Positions 1 to 11,832 of a stretch of 64,000 nucleotides of DNA are shown here, piece by piece. Origin of the DNA: Orientallactaga sibirica (taxonomy: Eukaryota; Chordata; Mammalia; Rodentia; Dipodidae). Under the pieces are notes generated by a model. The model was not told where the DNA came from and searched no databases. It saw only the letters and a list, made by a program, of their open reading frames with translations. Both the position numbers and the translations under genes were made by a program. Every line of letters begins with the position of its first letter. Position 1 is the stretch's first letter. The stretch spans positions 2,802,001-2,866,000 of the forward strand of contig JAEOAD010001413.1 in the NCBI GenBank assembly GCA_036365145.1. The letters are read 5' to 3'.

Positions 1-3000
1 TTTCCAACTAAAACAATTGAACATCTGATTTTAAAATATTATAAGCATTTTTAAAAATGTATTGTAGAGCAAGAATGAAAAGCAGAATTTCATGTAAGTG
101 AAAAACTGAGGGCTAGAGAGATGGCTTAGCAGTTAAGGTGCCTGCCTGCTAAGCCTAAGAGAATACAGAGTGAATTCCAGGTCAGTCTGGGTTAGAGCCT
201 GGGTTATTTGTTTGTTTGTTTGAGGGGGGAGGAGGCAGATAGAGAGAATGGGCATGCCAGGGCCTCTAGCCATTGCAAATGAACTCCAGACACATGTGCC
301 ACCTTGTGTATCCACTTACATGGATATTGGAGAATTGACCCTGGGTCCTTAGGCTTTGCAGACAACTGCCTTAACCACTAAGGCATCTCTCAAGCCCTAA
401 ATAACTATCTTTTAAAAGAAAGCATCATCAATTATAAAATGTATGTTTAACATGAGTGAAAAAATTAGCTGGGCATAGTGGTCTTTGGACACTAGAAGCC
501 CAAAGTGCCCAGACAGTAGCTTTTTAAAAAATAATTTAGGGCTGAGAGATGGCTTAGCAGTTAAGGTGCTTGCCTGCGAAGCCTAAGGACCTATATTTGA
601 CTCTCCAGATCCCATGTTAGCCAGATGCACAAAGATGAGGCAAGCACAAGGTCGCACATGCCCACTAGCTGGCAGAAGTGTCTGGAGTTGGACTGCAGTG
701 GCTGAGGCCCTGACATGCCAATTATTTCTCTCTTTCTCACTCTGTCTCTCTCTTGCCCTCTCTAATATATATATATATAAAGTTTTTTGGTTTTTTTGAG
801 GTAGGGTCTTGCTCTACTCCAGGCTGACCTGGAATTAACTATGTAGTCTCAGGGTGGCCTCGAATTCATGGTGATCCTCCTTCCTCTGCCTTCCGAGTGC
901 TGGGGTTAAAGGTGTGCGCCACCACACCCGGCTTAAAAAATATTTTTAAAAAAATCCAATCTCAGGCTGGAGAGATGGCTTAGCGGCTAAGACGCCTGCC
1001 TCCTAAGCCTAAGAACGCTGGTTCCAATGTCCAGCAGTTCCAATCTCCAGGTCCCACGCTTAGCCAGATGCAAAGTGAGGCAAGGGCGCAATGCCGCACT
1101 TGACCACAAGGGGGCGCACACATCTGGATTTTTGTTCACAGCAGCTGAGAGACTGCTGCCACACCCATCTCTGTCTTCTCTCTCTCCCTCTCTCTCTCTC
1201 TCTCCAAAAATAAATGAAAAATAATTTAAAAATTTTTTTAAAAATCCAATCTCCCAGTTGCATAAACCATATTTCAAAAGCTCAGTAGTCACAAGTGGCT
1301 CTTGGAAACTGTACTAAACTACACTTACATGTAATATTTCCATCATTATAACTACTGTACCAGTGAATTGGATTGGTAACTAAATATGACTAACAGACTG
1401 AAAGATGGGTGGCAATGGAATAATCTCTTCAGTGTACTGAGGAACAAATATTTTAGAATTCTGAATCTAGGATAGCCAGGGTTGTGACTCATGCTTATAA
1501 TCCTAGCTATCAGGAGGATGAAATAGGGGGATTGCTATAAGCTTGAGGCCAATCTAAGTTAGAGTGAGATTTCTACATTATTATTTATGAGAGGGGCTGT
1601 TAGAAAGAAAGAATGGGCACACAGGGCCTCCAGCCACTGAAAACAAACTCCAAACACATGCACCACCTAGTGCATCTGGCTTACATGAGTATTACGGAAT
1701 TGAATCTGGGTCCTGGGTCTTCACAGACAAGCACCTTAACCACTAAGCCATCTCTCTAGCACAAGATTTCCATATTTAATAAAACATTTTTCAAGAACAG
1801 GGATAAAAATATTTTTTTATTTTTTTATTATTTTTATTATTTATTTTTGGAGAGAGACACAGAGAGAGACAGACAGAGAGGGAGAGGGAGACAGATAGAG
1901 ATGGGCGCGCCAGCAGTCTCTCAGCTGCTGTGAACGAAATCCAGATGGGTGTGCCCCTTGTGGTCAAGTGCGGCATTGCGCCCTTGTGTCACTTTGCATC
2001 TGGCTAAACGTGGGACCTGGAGATTGGAACCGCTGGAGATTAGAACCAGCATTCTTAGCCTTAGCAGGCAGATGCCTTAAGCGCTAAGCCATCTCTCCAG
2101 CCCTAAAAATATTTTTATATAAGCAAATATGAGATATTTGTTAACAAACCCCATACCTAAAGGAAAGCTTAAAAGATAAACTGGACATAAAAAGAATGAA
2201 TCTAGGGCTGAAGAGATAGCTCAGCAGTTAAGGTACTTGCTTGCAAAGCCAAAGGACCCAGGTTCAATTCCCCAGAACCCACATAAACCAGATACACAAG
2301 GTAGCACATGCATCTGGAGTTTGTTTGCAGTGGCTAGAGGCCCTGTTGCACCCATTCTCTCTCTGCGCCTTTCTGACTCTCTCTGCCAAATAAGTAAAAC
2401 ATTTTAAAAAGAATAAATTTATAAGGAAGATTTGATATTTAAGAAGGAATGAGATGAGGGGCTGGAGAGATGGCTCAGTGGTTAAAGGTGCTTGCTTGTA
2501 AAACTTGGTTGGCCTGGGTTTGATTGCCCAGTACCCACATAAAGCCAGATGCACAATGTGGCGCATGCTTCTGGCATTTGTTTGCAGCAGCAAGAAGCCC
2601 AGGAACAACCATTCTCTCTTCCTTCAAAAAAATAAAAAAATAAATGAGGGCTAGAGAGATGGCTTAGCAGTTAAGGCACCTGCCTGCTAAGCCTAAGAAC
2701 CCGGTTCCAATCTCCAGGTCCCACGTTTAGCCAGATGCAAAGTGACATAAGGGCGCCATGCCACATTTGACCACAAGGGGGCGCACACATCTGGATTTTG
2801 TTCACAGCAGCTGAGAGACTGCTGGCGCACCCATTCTCTGTCTCCCTCTCCCTCTCTCTCTGTCTGTCTGTCTCTGTGTCTCTCTCAAAAAAAAAATAAT
2901 AAATGAATGAATAAAACTCCATGATTGAAAATTTAAAATACTTTCTTAAAAATAAAAGTTGAAAGCCAGGCGTGGTGGCACACGCCTTTAATCCCAGCAC

Positions 3001-3111
3001 TCGGGAGGCAGAGGTAGGAGGATCACCATGAGTTCGAGGCCACCATGAGACTACATAGTGAATTTGAGGTCAGCCTGAACTAGAGTGACACCCTACCTCG
3101 AAAAATCCAAA

Positions 3112-3142
<31 letters not shown>

Positions 3143-3351
3143 AAAATAAAAAAAAAAAAAAGTTGAGAGCTGGAGAGATGACTTAGCAGTTAAGGCTTTT
3201 GCCTATAAAGCCAAAAGGACCCCAGTTCAATTCCCCAGGTCCCACATAAGCCAGTTGCACAAAGGGGTGCATGCGTCTGGAGTTCATTTGCATTGGCTGG
3301 AGGCCCTGGCTCTTTCTTTCTTTCTTTCTTTCTCTCTTTCTTTCTTTCCTC

Positions 3352-3385
<34 letters not shown>

Positions 3386-5335
3386 CTCTCCCTCTCTCTC
3401 TCTTTTTCTCTATCTCAACTGAATAATAAATAAAGTATATTTAAAAATTTTTTAAATAACTGCCAGGCAGGATGGCGCATGCCTTTAATCCCAGCACTTG
3501 GGAGGCAAGGTAGGAGGATCACCATGAGTTCAAGGCCACTAAATAGTGAATTACAGGTCAGCCTGGGCTTAGAGTGAGACCCTACCATGAAAAAAAAATT
3601 AAAATTTAAAAAATGAAAATAAAAGTTGAAAGCCTGGTGTGGTGACAAACTTGGGAGGCAAAGGCAGAAGGATCACCATGAGTTCAAGGCTACCCTGAGA
3701 CTATATAGTGAATTCCAGATTAGCCTAGACTAGAATGAAATCCTACTTCCAAAAATAAAACAAAAATAAATAAAAGTAAAAACAAAATAAAACTTGAAAA
3801 TAAATACAGTTGATATTACACATCAATATGGATGGACTTCAGTTAACATAAATAACTTATATAATACTAAAGATTTACTTATATAAACTAAGGAATGCAT
3901 TCATCAAATGAGTAACACAAAATTCACTTCAGCAGTTATCTGTGGCTGGTAAGGGAATTGAGGGGTAGGGTAGAGAGAAGACATATCTAGGATCACTATA
4001 TCTCTATTAATGTGACATTTCTTGAGTTGGGGGCTAATGACTTGTGTAATTTCTTTTTCTAGTGCTGGAGATGGAACCTAGGACCTTGCACATACTTTAT
4101 CGCTGAGCTACGTGACCAGACTAATGTCTTGATTTTCAAATTATACATCCATAAGCTTTATATGCTTTTAAATAATAGCTATGTAGTAAAAATATTTTTT
4201 TGAAAAAGAAGAAATGGTGGCATACGCCTTTAATCCCAGCACATGGGAGGCAAAGGTAGAAGGATCACCACAAGTTCAAGGCCACCCTGAGACTACGTAG
4301 TGAATTCCAGGTCAGCCTGAGCTAGAGTGAAACCCTACCTCAAAAAACAAAAGAAAGAAAAAGAGAGAGAGAAATGGAGCTGGAGCAATAGCTTAGCAGT
4401 TAAGGCGCTTGCCTGTAAAGCCTAACAACCCAGGTTCAATTCCCCAATGCCCACATAAAGCCAGATGCACACAGTGGCTCATGCATCTAGGATTTGTTTG
4501 TAGTGGCTAGAGGCCCTGGCCCACACATATATTCATTTCTCTCTCTCTCTCTCATCCACCTCTCTATCTATTTGCTAGCAGAGGGAGGGAGAGAAGGAGA
4601 GAGGAAGGGAAAAAAGGAAAAATAAGGAGATAGAATTATCTGTACAGAGCTAAAAAGTGACATGACCATGCTTCCTTCCTAGGTCATCCAGTGCCTCTCT
4701 TTTCCTTGTCTATCAATCAGTAAGGTAGAATTGCTCTTGTTCTGTGATACCTTCAGGAAAAGACCATTCTCCTCCGAGGTCTGCCTTGCCATTGTAGAGA
4801 TTCACACTCCATGGTCTTACCTTTCTTTGTTTTTATTATTATTTATTTATTTATTTATTTGAAAGAGAGAAAGAGGCAAAGAGAGAGAGAGAATGGGCAC
4901 ACCAGGACCTGCAGCCACTGCAAATGAACTCCAGATGCATGCGCCCCCTTGTGCATGTGGCTTACATAGGTCCTGGAGAATCAAACTGGGGTCCTTTGGC
5001 TTTGCAGGCAAATGCCTTAACTGCTAAGCCATCTCTCCAGCCCACCCCCGCCTTTTTTTTTTTTAGGGAAGGTCACTTTAGTCCAGGCTGACCTGGAATT
5101 CACTCTGGGTGAATTCACTCAGGGTGGCCTTGAACTCATGGTGATCCTCCTACCTCTGCCTCCCAAGTGCTGGGATTAAAGGCATGCGCCACCACGCCCG
5201 GCTCCATGGTCTTATCTTTCTTGACATAGGTATGTTCACTAAAATGCCCACAAGTCAAGTTTGTAGATACTCGTCTTTATCTGCCCATATAAAGAGTAAG
5301 AGGATGCCAAGAGACAGAGGTAGACACTATTTTAC
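1..5335. repeat. STAG3 intron downstream of exon 4: SINE-dense sequence
   Basis: No coding exon is recognised here; it should be STAG3 intronic sequence, since exon 5 was not found and probably lies beyond base 1. tRNA-type SINEs on the plus strand start near 541, 965, 2207, 2459, 2647, 3168 and 4370, and on the minus strand lie near 1560-1760, 1830-2105 and 4830-5045. B1-like elements lie near 2965-3105 (+), 3462-3600 (+), 3632-3755 (+), 4211-4345 (+), 789-935 (-) and 5055-5205 (-). Simple repeats are (AAAT)n at about 3107-3142 and a CTTT-rich tract at about 3300-3395. The pieces 1260-1480, 3780-4200 and 4620-4830 show no recognisable feature. Confidence 0.8.
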
Positions 5336-8300
5336 CTGCATGTCACTTCTGGCAGCTTTCACAGCATCAAAGAGATAATTGCTTGGCAGTGCTGACTCTT
5401 TGCAGTCATCACCACCTCGATGTTCTGTTTGGTAGCCTTTCTTTGGATGTTTTGCCGCCTAGAGAAGTGTAAGAAGATTAGGCAAAGAGCAATGTGATGT
5501 TAATGCCAATTTCTTCCTTAAGCTTCCACTCTTCTCTTCTTAAAGTTTTGGTACCTCTCTATCCTGATGCTCTCTTCTCTTACTCTCATCTTCTTCTGTC
5601 TCTATCTTGTCCCACATTGCCTGAGCCTCTCCCAGCTTTTCCTTTGCTAATTCTCATACTAGGCTCAAAACAAAATAAAACCGACTCACTGGGGTGCTTC
5701 TGGGTGGTCGTTTGGCCGGTCTCTTCTTCACATTGTGTTTTGAGCTGTCTTCAAAGTCACTGTCTTCAATAGTCGACACAGAGTGCCTATCCCTATACAG
5801 GAGTACAGTCCCTTAAATACAGTCAGTGAGTAAAGCCGTGTTCTGGCAAGCCTGGTGACTTGCGGTCAGAACACCAGAACCCATGTAAAGCCAGACATAA
5901 AAAAATGTGAGGGCCAGGCATAGTGGCTCATGCCTTTAATCCCAGCACATGGGAAGTTGAAGTAGGAGGATCTCGATGAGTTTGAGGCTAGTCTGGGCTA
6001 GAGTGAGTTCCAGGTGAGCCTGGGCTAGAATGAGACCCTGCCTAAAAACAATCAATCAATCAAAATAAAAAGTGTGAGCATCTGTAATTTCAGAGCACCT
6101 ACAGTAGGAAAGAAGACAGGGACAGGAGAATCCTGAAGCTCAAGGGCCTGCTAGCCCGGTCAATGCAATGGCAAATCAGAGAAACCCTGCCTGGAAACAA
6201 GGCACTCTGACCTCCAAATGTACACCATGGCATGTGCGTGCTCATGCTCTCATACACACATACAATTTTTTAAAAATGAATTAGAATTTCTATTTGTAGC
6301 TACCTGTTCCATACATATGTGAGAAAAGCTTACTGTTCCAAGAAAGTAAGGGCAAACTCTTAAAGGAAATTTTGTACATGAAAGCAATGGAGATGAAGAC
6401 TGAGCTGACTGAAGGACAACCCTTTCCTCTGGATAAGGAGAATCAAGTGATACTCCCAGTACATATTCACATATTATGCTGTATGGAGAAAAACTAGCAT
6501 GGCTCAGGAAGTCATTACCACCCATACATAAGTGTGGCAGAAACAGAAATGTTTCAGAGAAGGTCAATTAAAATAAATGAGATCAAGATGATCATGTAAA
6601 TTATGATTTCTTTTTTTAATTTAATTTTATTTATTAGAGACAGAGGGAGAGAAAGAAAAAGGGAGGGCCTCTAGCCATTGCAAATGAACTCCAGACACAT
6701 GTGCCACTTGTACATCTGGCTTACGTGGGACCTGGAGAATCGAGCTGGCTCCTTAGGCTTCACAGGCGAACACCTTAACCATTAAGCCATCTCTCCAGCC
6801 ATATGATTTTTCTTGAAAAGATTTTAAAAAACAGGGCTGGAAAGATAGCTTAGCAGTTAAGGTGTCTGCCTGCAAAGCCAAAGGATCCCAGTTTGACTCT
6901 CCAGGACCCACATAAGCCAGATGCACAAGGGGTACAAGCATCTGGAGTTCATTTGCAGTGGCTGGAGGCCCTGGTGGGCTCAATCTCTCTCTCCCCCCAG
7001 TCTTAAATAAATAAGTAAAAAAAAATATTTTTTTAAAGATTAAAAAAAAAAAAGATATGCTATAGTAACCTTCACAGAATAAAGCTATAAAACCATAACA
7101 GACAAGGATAGGTGGACCTTTTTATAAAACCTCAAATAGAACTATAGGATACAACTAAAAAGTACCTACAAACTTTCAATTAATAAACCACTCTATTTGA
7201 AGGTCTCCTGCTGTTCCTTTCACCAGAATTTGTACAAGCTAAACATACAAATGTATTCAGGATTTAGATAGCAAGGTGGATTCACAACAAGTTGTATAAT
7301 TCTTCTATTCCTTTTGTGTGTAAGAGACCAAGGAGGAGAGGAAGACAGGGAAAAATGAGTCATCCTTGCTGTGCAGTCCAGGTTGGCCTGGAAATTACAA
7401 TCAAAATGTGGTTTTACCTTTGTGTGTGTGTGCACACATACCACACCATACACGGGGAGAGCAGAGGACAGCTTTCAGGTATCTGTCCGCCCTTTCACCT
7501 TGTAGCATTTCTTGGTCTTAATCTCTGTCTTGGTCTGTCTTCCCCTCCATCTCTGCCTCCCCTACCTCACTCTTGTCATTGTTATTCACTGCTGCACTTG
7601 CCACTTGCCAGGCTAGCTGGTCCACAAACTTCCAGGACATTCTCCCATCTCCACCCCTTTCTCACCATAGAGTGCTGGGATTATAGAAACGCATCCCAGC
7701 TTCTAGAGTTTATGTGGGGTCTGAGTTTCTGAACTTGTGTCCTCAGGCTTGAGCAGCAAGTGCTTTATCCACTGAGCTATCTCCCCAGCCCAAGATGTGT
7801 TTGTTTACGCTTACTTGCTCTTTCTTCTTCTATCCTTCTTTCCTTTTCTTTCTTCTTTCCTCCTTCCTACCTCCCTTAATATCTTTCTCTTTGTCACTCT
7901 TATTTTCTGCTAGGGATGGAATCCAGGGCTTCGTGCCTGCTATGCAAGCGCTCTTACCACTAAGCTGCGCTCCAGGGCCCCAATGTGCTATTCTTGATGT
8001 TTACAAAGCCTAGGGCAGCAGCCAGCAGAGTTGGAGGGGGAATCACTGTTCTAAGCCAGTGTAATAGTTCCTTTCCTTTTGGTGTGTGTGGTGGGGGGGG
8101 GGAATGAGACAAGGTCCCATGCCGTTCAGATTGACCTTGAACTCGCTATTGTATATGAGGATAGCCTTAAACTACTGATCCTCCTGCCTCTGCCTCCCAA
8201 GTGCTGGGAGTACAGGTGTATGTCGCCTCAGCCAGTATAGCATTTCTCATTTTTCACACAGTCCCACACATATTAAAACCAGGGTAGGAAAACAGAAATC

Positions 8301-8537
8301 AGTGAGGATGCTGAAGGGGACCGCAAAATTCAACAACCTGTCACCAACTCCACTTACCACTCTGCAGTATCACATGAATCCCTGACATCACAGGGCAGAT
8401 TGATGGAGGACCAAGAGGAAGCAGACAAATCTATTCGTGTACCCCCCTCTGCCTTTTGTGGTGGGGAGGACACACTGCTTGGGGATGAGCCTTGACAACG
8501 GGAGGAGAGTGACCGCAGAGTAGGCATGGTGATCCAG
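5336..8537 (-). CDS. STAG3: STAG3, meiotic cohesin subunit, N-terminal coding exons 2-4 (partial gene)
   Basis: STAG3 is the germline-specific SA/STAG subunit of the cohesin ring and acts in chromosome-axis formation and sister-chromatid cohesion in meiosis. Three minus-strand coding exons join in phase: 8358-8527 (ATG at 8525-8527; the exon runs to 8537 after a cag acceptor), 5690-5792 and 5336-5458. All have gt/ag borders, and together they give 131 codons. The protein starts MPTLRSLSS, as the mouse form does, and includes [10 protein letters not shown], then [11 protein letters not shown] and [16 protein letters not shown], which are hallmark N-terminal STAG3 segments. The basic KK/KR cluster precedes the folded STAG domain, which is encoded beyond the left end. 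Exon 1 should be non-coding and near 11 kb, but I could not place it. The opposite orientation to GPC2 matches human synteny. The identification is secure; the gene is only partly in the window. Confidence 0.93.
5793..8357. repeat. STAG3 intron 2: SINEs and older interspersed repeats
   Basis: No exon is seen. B1-like copies lie near 5912-6070 (+) and 8075-8235 (-); tRNA-type SINE copies near 6620-6800 (-) and 6835-7020 (+). Pyrimidine-rich sequence runs from about 7800 to 7910. The stretches 6070-6600 and 7060-7790 have weak resemblance to old SINEs (for example 'gtgctgggattatag' near 7674) and no convincing open frame. Antisense open frames here lack splice sites and family resemblance. Confidence 0.7.
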
Positions 8538-9282
8538 CTGAGGGAAGAAAGAGAAGAAAAGGTTCCTACCCCACTACTTCTCCATCCCCAACCCTGACCA
8601 CTACCTTTCCCTTCAAGGGAACTGCTGTGAAACTAGGGATTAGGAGATCAAAATAGCCCAAAGGCTTGACATAACCACATCACGGTATTAAAGGCACCAC
8701 TCTCCCAAGGGCTGGAGGTGTGACTCGGTGACAGAGGAATCCCCTAGTATGCAAGATGCCCTGGGTTCATCCCACCCCCAGCACTACCAAAATAATAACA
8801 CACACACAAAAAGCCACCGGGGGTTGTGATGCAAGTCTGTAATGCCGCTAGCTACTTTGGAAGGCTAAGGCAGGAAAGAAGACTGGCAAGTTCAAAGCCA
8901 GCTACCAAGTGAGTCTAAGGCCAGCCTGAGCAATGTACTAAGATCCTCTTCTCAAAACAGTAAAAAGAACTGGACTTGCTGGTGCATGCCTTTAATTCCA
9001 GCACTCAGGAGGCCAAGGTAAGAGGATCACTGTAAGCTCGAGGCCACCCTGGGACCACAACATGAATTCCAGGTTAGCCTGAGATAGAAGGAGACCCCAC
9101 CTCAAAAAACAAAGAAAAAACAGTTTAAAAAAAGAGGGCTGCCGGGCGTGGGGGCGCACGCCTTTAATCCCAGCACTCGGGAGGCAGAGGTAGGAGGATC
9201 GCTGAGAGTTCGAGGCCACCTGAGACTACATAGTTAATTCCAGGCTGACCTGGACCAGAGTGAGACCCTACCTTGCAAAACC

Positions 9283-9314
<32 letters not shown>

Positions 9315-10166
9315 GCTGGGGATTTATAGCTCAGTAGTGGAGCACTTGTCTAAAATGTGTGAGACCCTGGGTTCCATTTTCAGTACAGCAAAAAGTAATT
9401 ACTTGCCTGCAAAGCCTAAGGACCCTGGTTTGATTCCCCAGAATTCATGTAAGCCAGATGCACAAGGTGGTCTACACCTCTTTATTTATTTGAAACAAAG
9501 AGGCAAATAGAATGGGCACACCAGGGGCTCCGGCCACTGCAAATGAACTCCAGAGGCATGTTCCACCTCGTGCATCTGGCTTACATGGATACTGGGGGAA
9601 TCAAACCTTGGTCCTTAGGCTTTGCAGGCAAGTGCCTTAACTGATAAGCCATGGACACATCAGGGCCTCCAGCCACTGCCAACAAACTCCATAAGCACAA
9701 GCCTTGTGCACCTGGATTATGTGGGTACTGAGGCATCAAACCTGGGTCCTTAGGCTTCACAGGCTAAGCTATGCTAAGCCTTCTCTCCAGGCCCCTCTTT
9801 TTGCAAATAATAAAACATTTTTTTAAAATTAGTTTTAGCCAGGCATGGTGGCGCACACCTTTAATCCCAGCACTCAGGAGACAGAGGTAGGAGGATCGCT
9901 GTGAGTTCAAGGCCATCTTGAGAGTACATAGTGAATTCCAGGTCAGCCTGGGGCTAGAATGACATCCTACCTCCAAAACAAAAAAAAAAAAAAAAAAAAA
10001 AAAAAATTAAAAACTGGCCACTGCCGGGCGTGGTGGCACACGCCTTTAATCCCAGCACTCGGGAGGCAGAGGTAGGAGGATCGCCGAGAGTTTGAGGCCA
10101 CCTGGAGACTACATAGTTAATTCCAGGTCAGCCTGGACCAGAGTGAGGCCCTAACTTGCAAAACCA

Positions 10167-10208
<42 letters not shown>

Positions 10209-10567
10209 GGCCACTGAACTTACATGCCATACATACCAGCCTCAGACACCCTTCTCAGAGGCCTCCGAGGGGGTGAGTTTCCTAGTGTGAAAGAATCAAG
10301 ACTTGTACCTAAAAATACCCATATAATGCCCGTCAGACTCTCACGTCTAGAACCCATTTCCTGATTCCACACGAAATGGGAAACTCTCTTTTATTATTAT
10401 TATTATTTGGGGTTTTTTTTTTTTTTTTTGGTTTTTTGAGGTAGGGTCTCGCTCTAGCCCAGGCTGACCAGGAATTCACTCTGTAATTTCAGGCTGGCCT
10501 CGAACTCACGGCGATCCTCCCGGGTGCTGGGAACTAACGGCGTGCGCCACCACGTCGGGCTTCAACC

Positions 10568-10613
<46 letters not shown>

Positions 10614-11100
10614 TTTTCGAGGTAGGGTTTCATCTAGCCCGGGCTGACCTGGAATTCACTATGTAGTCTCAGGGTGGCCTCGAACTCACGGCGCTCCTCC
10701 TACCTCTGCTTCCCGAGTGCTGGGATTAAAGGCGTGCGCCACCACACCCAGCTCCGGGAAACTTTTTAACGATTTGAAGGTGGAAGGGCCAGGAACGCCA
10801 GGTGTCTATCAAATCAGGTGCGCCTTCTGCTATTCTTCCAGAAAGCTCTATGCATCTTTCCAGGGCGAGGGAGCTCGTTAAGGCCGCGGAGTGACAGGGG
10901 GACTTCCGGGCCTGAGCCGGGCACCACGGAGCAGGGAGGGTCTGTCTATGCTGGGGTTTGGAAGAGTGACTTCTGCATGAGCACGGCTGAGGAGAAAGCT
11001 CACCGCCTCGGGTCCTTCAGGTCCCGGCCGTCATCCCAACCTCTCCCCGACCTACGCCAGCCGCAGAGGACCGGCGGCGTCGACCCGGCAAGAAAACACG
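8538..11100. repeat. STAG3 intron 1: clustered B1-like SINEs and ID-like elements
   Basis: Six B1-like elements crowd this intron: about 8960-9110, 9138-9300, 9837-10005 and 10023-10205 on plus, and 10403-10563 and 10600-10752 on minus. Several carry A or T tails of 25-50 bases (9283-9310, 9979-10006, 10168-10206, 10571-10610). Two ID-like tRNA-derived elements occur near 8708-8805 and 9315-9395. Minus-strand tRNA-type SINE pieces lie at about 9490-9795. Base composition becomes GC-rich after about 10850, leading into the promoter. Confidence 0.75.
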
Positions 11101-11832
11101 CGGCAGGCACGAGACCAAGCGTGCGCAGGCGCGGCACCAACGCTCGCCTCACTTTTTTTTTTTTTTTGCGAAGTGTCGCGAGGTTTTTGGCGAAGAGCGC
11201 GAGCTCGTGCTCACCACGTTCCAGTCATGCAGCTCCGGCGGGCCTCGTGCAGCCGGCAACCTGCAGGCGTGCGGCCCTGTCACGTGGGCTCCGACGCGCG
11301 TGCGTGAGAACGCGTGCGCGCCGGCCGCCCGCTTTACCCGCGGTCCGCCCTGGCCACGCCCCTGCCCTCACCTCATTGGTCAAGCGTCCCGGCGAACACG
11401 CTTGAGTTTCTGGCTTCTAGACTAAGATAGGCTGGGCTTAGCCCAAGCCCCGCCTTTCGAACCAAAGCACCACGCCCCCTAGTGACCACGCCCCCACGCC
11501 GAGTTTTTTCGCTCTCTATTGGCTCACTTTCTCCCTCCACCCCGCCCCCGAGGCTGGCTTCTTATTACCATTGGCGCGGCCCCGCCTCGCTCCCCGCCTC
11601 CTGTCCGACTCCCCGGCTCCCATTGTCTCCGCAGATGCCGCCTGGTCCCAGCTATCGTGCTGGGTGTTCCGTTTTCGGGGTAGGGGGTGGTGTGCGGGCT
11701 TATTTAAAATATTTTTTTTCCTTGTGGCCGGCAGAAAAGTCCCGCGACCGATAACAACCTGAATTGTGGAGTTCTGTCGACTCTTCTTTCCTCCTTAGGT
11801 CCCACTTTGCTGTCCCAGAGACGTTTGCAGCG
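11100..11832. promoter_or_regulatory. Bidirectional CpG-rich promoter between STAG3 and GPC2
   Basis: The sequence is GC- and CpG-rich and lies between two diverging genes. Directly visible elements are three ATTGG (inverted CCAAT, NF-Y type) boxes at 11375-11379, 11518-11522 and 11570-11574. GC boxes of the CCCCGCC/CCACGCCCC type lie around 11353, 11450, 11470-11500, 11540-11550 and 11578-11600. There is a CACGTG E-box at 11281-11286, an NRF1-like TGCGCAGGCGC at 11122-11132 and an E2F-like TTTGGCGA at 11186-11193. A TATTTAAA stretch at 11701 could act as a weak TATA element for GPC2. The NRF1, E2F and E-box sites lie on the STAG3 side and the ATTGG boxes nearer GPC2. Transcription starts cannot be read from sequence alone. 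Confidence 0.7.

Noticed and set aside
6250..6567. 105-codon minus-strand frame in STAG3 intron 2
   Set aside because: Checked as a possible STAG3 exon. It has no resemblance to STAG3, and exons 2, 3 and 4 already join in phase without it.
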